A stretch of DNA of 41,817 nucleotides from an uncultured Candidatus Saccharibacteria bacterium (lineage in GTDB: Bacteria > Patescibacteriota > Saccharimonadia > Saccharimonadales > Saccharimonadaceae). Every line of letters begins with the position of its first letter. The stretch's first letter is position 1. The DNA is taken from the NCBI GenBank assembly GCA_947087275.1, contig CAMUBZ010000009.1, positions 1 to 41,817 of the forward strand, written 5' to 3'. Below the pieces are notes generated by a model. The model was not told the origin of the DNA. It searched no databases and saw nothing but the letters and a program-made list of their open reading frames with translations. Shown in pieces: positions 38,021 through 41,817 of the stretch. Position numbers and translations under genes: made by a program.

Positions 38021-40575
38021 TGCGCATTTCACTCAACACAATTAAATCATATGTTCAAATTCCTGAGACAGTCTCTAATCAAGAGTTGATTGAACTGATT
38101 GGCTCACGCTTGGTAGAGATCGAGGAAGTAATTGATCTTGAACCACGGTATCGCGGTTGCTATGTGGTAAAAGTGGTTAATTGTGAATCTATCCCCGATA
38201 CACATCTTAGTCTCTGCCAAATCGACGCTGGCGTACATAATAGTGAATTTAACCAACTTGAGAATGGTCTTGTTCAGGTAGTTTGTGGTGCACCAAATGT
38301 TCATGCTGGCATGCTAGCAGTCTGGATTACTCCTGGCGCCATCGTTCCTGAGACTTACGGCAACGAAAACTTCAAACTTAGCGTGCGCAAATTGCGTGGC
38401 TACGAATCCAATGGTATGCTGGCCGGCGCCGATGAACTTGGTTTTGACACTGAGCATAAGGCCATTGCGGAGATTGACCCTAAATCTGCCCAGCCGGGCG
38501 ATGCGTTGAGCGACGTCTTCGACCTCAATGATTTGATTTTGGATGTTGAGAACAAATCTTTGACCCACCGTCCAGACTGCTTTGGTTTGATTGGTTTTGC
38601 ACGCGAAGTTGCTGGAATTTTGGGGATTCGGTTCCAAGAACCAGAAGTTTTTGCACATTTGCAAGATGCTAAATTGGCTAGTAGCAAGCAAGTTGAGCTA
38701 GAGGTAAAAATCGCCGACGCTGAACTTTGTCCACGCTATTCTTGTGCTGTATTCGACTTACCAAAGCATGAGCCAAGCAAATATCTTACTGCGACCGCTG
38801 TCTTCTTAGCCAAGGCTGGTATGCGTTCCATTGACCCAATGGTAGATTTGACTAATGTTTTGATGTTAGAAACTGGTCAACCATTGCACGCCTTTGACTA
38901 TGACAAGCTCATAAGTGTTGGTGGTAGCAAGACTCCCAAGATTATTGTCCGTGCCGCCGAAGATGGGGAACCATTGCAGTTGCTTGATGGTAAGACAATT
39001 ACTTGCACGCCCGATGATATTATGATTACTTCTAATAATATCCCGGTTGCTTTGGCTGGGGCCATGGGCGGCAAAAATACCGACATTGACGCGAGCACTA
39101 CTCGTGTTGTGCTCGAAAGTGCCACATTTTCACTTTATCGTTTACGTAAAACCCAAATGGCGCACGGTATTTTCTCTGAGGCGATTACGCGTTTCACCAA
39201 AGGGCAACCCGCCGCAATCACTTTGCCGGTTTTGGCCGAGGCTGTCCGGCGGTTGGGGGTTGAGCCTTTAGCTATTGCCGACGAATACCCAGCCAAATCC
39301 CCAGAAACTGTTGTAAAAATTACAACAGAACAGGCAAACAATCTGCTCAGCACAACATATGATACGGACACCGTTGTAGATACATTGGAGAATGTTGGCT
39401 TTGGCGTAGAGGCGCTAGCAACGGCTTCATCCGAGAGGATCCGGAGTTGCGACGAGGAAGAGCGGCGCGACCCTGCAACGGCAGGCGTCGCGAACGCGCC
39501 TCGAGTAGGAAGCCGTGCTAACGCTACCATGCTGAAGGTAACTTCTCCCGTCTGGCGTACCGACATCCACATCGCCGAAGACGTCATCGAAGAAGTAGGC
39601 CGACTGCTCGGCTACGACAATATCCCACTTGCCTTGCCAACCAAGCCATTCTTGGAGCCAGAAATCGACGCTATGGTGAGGCTCAAGCAAGAATTGCGCG
39701 AGATTTTGTCTGGACGCCTGCAGATGAATGAACTCTTGACCTACTCATTCGTGCACCGTGATTTGATTACCAAAGTCGGCAAAGACCCCGAAGACTGTTA
39801 CCAGATTGTTAACTCCATTTCTCCAGACCTGCAATGCTTCCGCTCCGAAATTGCTCCGAGCCTACTCGACAAAGTTCGTGAAAATCTTAAAGTTGGTCAC
39901 CAAGGCTTTACCTTGTATGAGATGAATCAGGTCGCCCGCAAGGGTAGCGGCTTGACTGACGAGGGTACGCCAGTCACCAAAACTCATCTTGGCGTTGTTG
40001 CTACTAATGATTTCTATACCCTCAAAGCACAAATTTTGGCTATGTTCGCCGAACTCAAGGTGCCCGTAGAATATGCGTTACTTTCGTCTGAAACCGCCAG
40101 CCATCATCCGTATCTTGAACCCAAGCGTTCGGCAGAACTCTTCTTGGCCGGCCAGAACATTGGTGCTTTTGGTGAAGTTAATGCAAGCGTTTTGCGTCAA
40201 TTTAAACTCGACCAAGTAAGTTCTGCTGCTGAGATTAATCTCGATAAAATCGCTGTTGCTCCGCGTGTATTACAAGCCCAAGTGCAACTTTCCAAATTCC
40301 CATCCGTTGAACGCGATCTAACACTCAAAGTAGCTGGCGACGCGCCATTTGGCCGCATTGCTACCGCTATCGACGAGAGTTTAAGCCAGCAAGAGTTATA
40401 TTATAACGTAACGCCAATTTCCATCTACCAGGCACCGACCGACCAATCCACCAAGAATCTATCCTTCCATCTCAAGTTCTCTAGCCCTCACCAGACTTTG
40501 AATGCGACAGAAATCTCTGCTATAATGGATAAAATCGCCAAGGATGTTTCCGCAGTAGGCGCAACGATTGTATAA
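38020..40575 (+). CDS. pheT: Phenylalanyl-tRNA synthetase beta subunit
   Basis: This 851-aa protein contains the N-terminal OB-fold/EMAP-like tRNA-binding domain (about 40-150, VVCGAPNVHAGMLAVW), the B3/4 editing domain, B5 domains, and the C-terminal FDX-ACB domain (KFPSVERDLTLKV). A foreign loop of about 38 residues (about 465-503, with DEEERRDPATAGVANAPR) interrupts the B5 domain between NVGFGVEA and LKVTSPVWRTDI. It is encoded by the palindromic element also seen in tatD. The rest aligns in order with normal PheT, so the protein is probably functional. A promoter for the next gene lies in its last codons. Confidence 0.96.
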   Translation: MRISLNTIKSYVQIPETVSNQELIELIGSRLVEIEEVIDLEPRYRGCYVVKVVNCESIPDTHLSLCQIDAGVHNSEFNQLENGLVQVVCGAPNVHAGMLAVWITPGAIVPETYGNENFKLSVRKLRGYESNGMLAGADELGFDTEHKAIAEIDPKSAQPGDALSDVFDLNDLILDVENKSLTHRPDCFGLIGFAREVAGILGIRFQEPEVFAHLQDAKLASSKQVELEVKIADAELCPRYSCAVFDLPKHEPSKYLTATAVFLAKAGMRSIDPMVDLTNVLMLETGQPLHAFDYDKLISVGGSKTPKIIVRAAEDGEPLQLLDGKTITCTPDDIMITSNNIPVALAGAMGGKNTDIDASTTRVVLESATFSLYRLRKTQMAHGIFSEAITRFTKGQPAAITLPVLAEAVRRLGVEPLAIADEYPAKSPETVVKITTEQANNLLSTTYDTDTVVDTLENVGFGVEALATASSERIRSCDEEERRDPATAGVANAPRVGSRANATMLKVTSPVWRTDIHIAEDVIEEVGRLLGYDNIPLALPTKPFLEPEIDAMVRLKQELREILSGRLQMNELLTYSFVHRDLITKVGKDPEDCYQIVNSISPDLQCFRSEIAPSLLDKVRENLKVGHQGFTLYEMNQVARKGSGLTDEGTPVTKTHLGVVATNDFYTLKAQILAMFAELKVPVEYALLSSETASHHPYLEPKRSAELFLAGQNIGAFGEVNASVLRQFKLDQVSSAAEINLDKIAVAPRVLQAQVQLSKFPSVERDLTLKVAGDAPFGRIATAIDESLSQQELYYNVTPISIYQAPTDQSTKNLSFHLKFSSPHQTLNATEISAIMDKIAKDVSAVGATIV
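39412..39524 (+). repeat. In-frame palindromic element in pheT
   Basis: Arms 39412-39435 and 39500-39524 are inverted repeats with a few mismatches (shared blocks TAGC, CGGCTTC). Between them the 72-nt core 39433-39504 equals that in tatD (13374-13445) at 71 of 72 positions. The single difference changes a Tyr codon to Cys. The arms are unrelated to those in tatD. Confidence 0.88.
40498..40526 (+). promoter_or_regulatory. Internal promoter for the FKBP gene
   Basis: TTGAAT (40498-40503), a 17-nt spacer and TATAAT (40521-40526) lie inside the end of pheT. The leader would be about 55 nt. Confidence 0.5.
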
Positions 40576-40584
40576 AGGAGGAAA

Positions 40585-41280
40585 ATGGACGAAAAATCTC
40601 TTAAAACTAGCCTGTGGCAGCGCATCGCAATTATTATTGCAGCAATAGTTCTCATCGGTGGTACTTTGTTAACCTATGTGGTCGTAGTCTTGAATGGCTC
40701 AAACACCAGCGATACAGAGCAGCTAGTGGATCAGTTATCAGAAGAATACACCGCCAAGGGCCAAGAAATTATGGCTCGTGCCGAGGTGCTTTCGCCAAAG
40801 TATTTTGACGATTTTGTGAGCTATAAGTCGCAAATTAAGGCTTATAATTCAGCCAATGCCAACGCGGCTGGCCTTGAAGTCAAAGATCTCAAAGTTGGCA
40901 CGGGCAAGGAACTTGGCGAAGGTGACACGGATTACATGGCTTATTATATGGGATGGTGTGCTGATGGCAGCATTTTTAGCTCCTCCTTTAATGATAGTGA
41001 TAATCCCACGAGCCTTGGTGCGCCAATGGTAGGCAGCAGCGACATGATTGAAGGCTGGATCCAGGGCATTGTCGGCATGAAACTTGGTGGCGTACGCCAG
41101 TTAACGATTTCGGGTGAATTGGCTTATGGCGATACACAAGAAATTTGTGGCGGTTACAATTCTCCCCTCAAATTTATTGTGCTGGCTCTGGAGCCAGATG
41201 CTGATTTGGTTAAGCTAAACGATGAGCTTGCAATGATTCGGCTACAACTTACATATGCCGTTTACGGAACTGAACTCTAA
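40585..41280 (+). CDS. Membrane-anchored FKBP-type peptidyl-prolyl isomerase
   Basis: This 231-aa protein has AAAGGAGG just upstream of the ATG. An N-terminal anchor (about 13-36) precedes a helical linker (about 45-85) and a FKBP domain (about 95-205). The FKBP domain shows VKDLKVGTG, MIEGWIQGIVGMKLGGVRQLTI and LAYGD. In place of the usual 'F-x-x-x-G' segment it has MGWCADGSIFSSSF. It should help fold exported proteins on the outer face of the membrane, alongside the DsbA-like protein. It overlaps trxB by one base (TAATG). Confidence 0.9.
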   Translation: MDEKSLKTSLWQRIAIIIAAIVLIGGTLLTYVVVVLNGSNTSDTEQLVDQLSEEYTAKGQEIMARAEVLSPKYFDDFVSYKSQIKAYNSANANAAGLEVKDLKVGTGKELGEGDTDYMAYYMGWCADGSIFSSSFNDSDNPTSLGAPMVGSSDMIEGWIQGIVGMKLGGVRQLTISGELAYGDTQEICGGYNSPLKFIVLALEPDADLVKLNDELAMIRLQLTYAVYGTEL

Positions 41281-41817
41281 TGTTGGACACAGCGATTATT
41301 GGTGGTGGCCCAGCGGCTCTGACAGCGGCAATCTATCTGGCGCGAGCCGGGCGTACGGTCAAAGTTTTTGAACGTCGTGCTTTTGGCGGGGAATTAAACC
41401 AGACTGCCAAGATTGCTAATTATCCAGGATATGACGGTAGCGGGGGCAAGTTAGCCGAAAAATTCCGTCAACAGGCTGAAAAAGCCGGTGCAGAATTGGC
41501 TTATGGTGAATGTACAAGTATTCAACCTCTCAGTGCTCAGAGTGAGACCGCGGCTAACGCCGCGACGGCAACACGCGACGATGATAAGCAGACGAGCATG
41601 TCTAGTGATAAAAATGAGCAATTGGGTGGTTTTGAGTTAGAAATCGACGGAGAATCAGTCTGCGCGCGCACTGTGCTCGTCGCCACCGGCTCCGCTCCCA
41701 AAACCCTGGGCTTCGAGATTACCCCACCCGTATCGTATTGTGCGCTTTGTGACGGCGACTTCGCCAAAGGTAAGCATGTTGCCGTGGTGGGCGGCGGCAA
41801 CGCCCCCCCCCCAGCGG
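41280..41817 (+). CDS. trxB: Thioredoxin reductase, 5' part (cut by window end)
   Basis: About 179 codons are present, starting with TAATG overlap at 41280. The FAD-binding motif is IIGGGPAALTAAIYLARAG, followed by GGELNQT and NYPGY. The redox site reads CALCDG in place of the usual CATCDG. The NADPH-binding motif begins VVGGGN. Between TSIQPLS and FELEIDGES there is an unusual stretch of about 30 residues (SETAANAATATRDDDKQ), probably another palindromic-element insertion. The last bases contain ten C in a row where GGGNSAAEE is expected, giving APPPA. This is suspicious for a sequencing or assembly error at a contig end. Confidence 0.9.
   Translation, partial: MLDTAIIGGGPAALTAAIYLARAGRTVKVFERRAFGGELNQTAKIANYPGYDGSGGKLAEKFRQQAEKAGAELAYGECTSIQPLSAQSETAANAATATRDDDKQTSMSSDKNEQLGGFELEIDGESVCARTVLVATGSAPKTLGFEITPPVSYCALCDGDFAKGKHVAVVGGGNAPPPA
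41527..41627 (+). repeat. Possible in-frame palindromic element in trxB
   Basis: The insert contains a perfect hairpin CGCGGC/GCCGCG (41549-41554/41559-41564), then CGCGACGGCAA, a string shared with the element in the desulfurase gene. Long outer arms are not clear, so membership in the family is less certain than for tatD, pheT and uvrD. Confidence 0.45.

Noticed and set aside
1-41817. CRISPR array, insertion sequence with transposase, rRNA, reverse transcriptase
   Set aside because: I saw no regularly spaced repeats, no transposase or RT motif (such as YxDD) and no rRNA-like sequence in the window.

Overview
The window looks like a chromosomal segment of a Saccharibacteria (TM7) / Patescibacteria (candidate phyla radiation) genome. 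Pointers are tightly packed one-gene transcription units, short versions of aminoacyl-tRNA synthetases (AlaRS of about 656 aa that stops after the editing domain, MetRS of 473 aa), a minor-pilin cassette, several secreted or single-span proteins of unknown function, a DUF348/lysozyme-fold cell-wall protein, and TGA used as an ordinary stop. This placement is inference from gene content.

Layout: 0-1.7 kb, a secreted protein plus a DUF916-like membrane-anchored partner; 1.7-3.2 kb, tRNA-Ile2(CAU), an FtsB/DivIC-like protein and a TPR-like membrane protein; 3.1-9.6 kb, a type IV pilus minor-pilin operon (a very large secreted protein, three prepilins, one PilX-like protein); 9.6-12.3 kb, rubrerythrin and typA; 12.7-19.8 kb, tatD, a small overlapping gene, a conserved hypothetical, cysteine desulfurase, mnmA and alaS; 19.9-25.6 kb, an accessory island with unknown genes, a GIN-domain protein and an MFS transporter; 26-33.7 kb, tRNA-Pro, a DsbA-like protein, a UvrD/PcrA helicase, a DUF348/lysozyme-like protein, rsmA, a single-span protein and metG; 33.8-36.7 kb (minus strand), an LtaS-like enzyme and an unusual aquaporin; 36.8-41.8 kb, a small membrane protein, pheS, pheT, a membrane FKBP and the start of trxB, cut by the window edge.

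Two repeat systems stand out. (1) Short GC-rich palindromic elements (about 100-130 nt) sit in frame inside housekeeping genes: tatD, pheT, uvrD, alaS, the C-terminus of the cysteine desulfurase, and probably trxB. tatD and pheT carry the same 72-nt core (71 of 72 identical), and each core is bracketed by gene-specific inverted arms. They resemble in principle the Rickettsia palindromic elements that insert in coding frames. (2) Four 5'-truncated cassettes encode only the C-terminal part of a lectin-like (FISUMP/CLec-type) domain, from a constant VRSG start to a constant GFPLRC end with a hypervariable middle. Three minus-strand copies share an exact 44-bp 3' block followed 8-9 nt later by an inverted repeat. 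The fourth copy (plus strand) is rich in AAY codons, as expected of a diversity-generating retroelement template. No reverse transcriptase is visible in the window.

Expression signals also form a pattern. Thirteen genes have a -10 box, mostly in the extended form TGTGCTATAAT, only 6-9 nt before the start codon, which predicts leaderless or nearly leaderless mRNAs. In contrast, the island genes, the typA gene, the aquaporin, the single-span protein at 31.2 kb and the FKBP have leaders with Shine-Dalgarno sites, some long and strongly folded.
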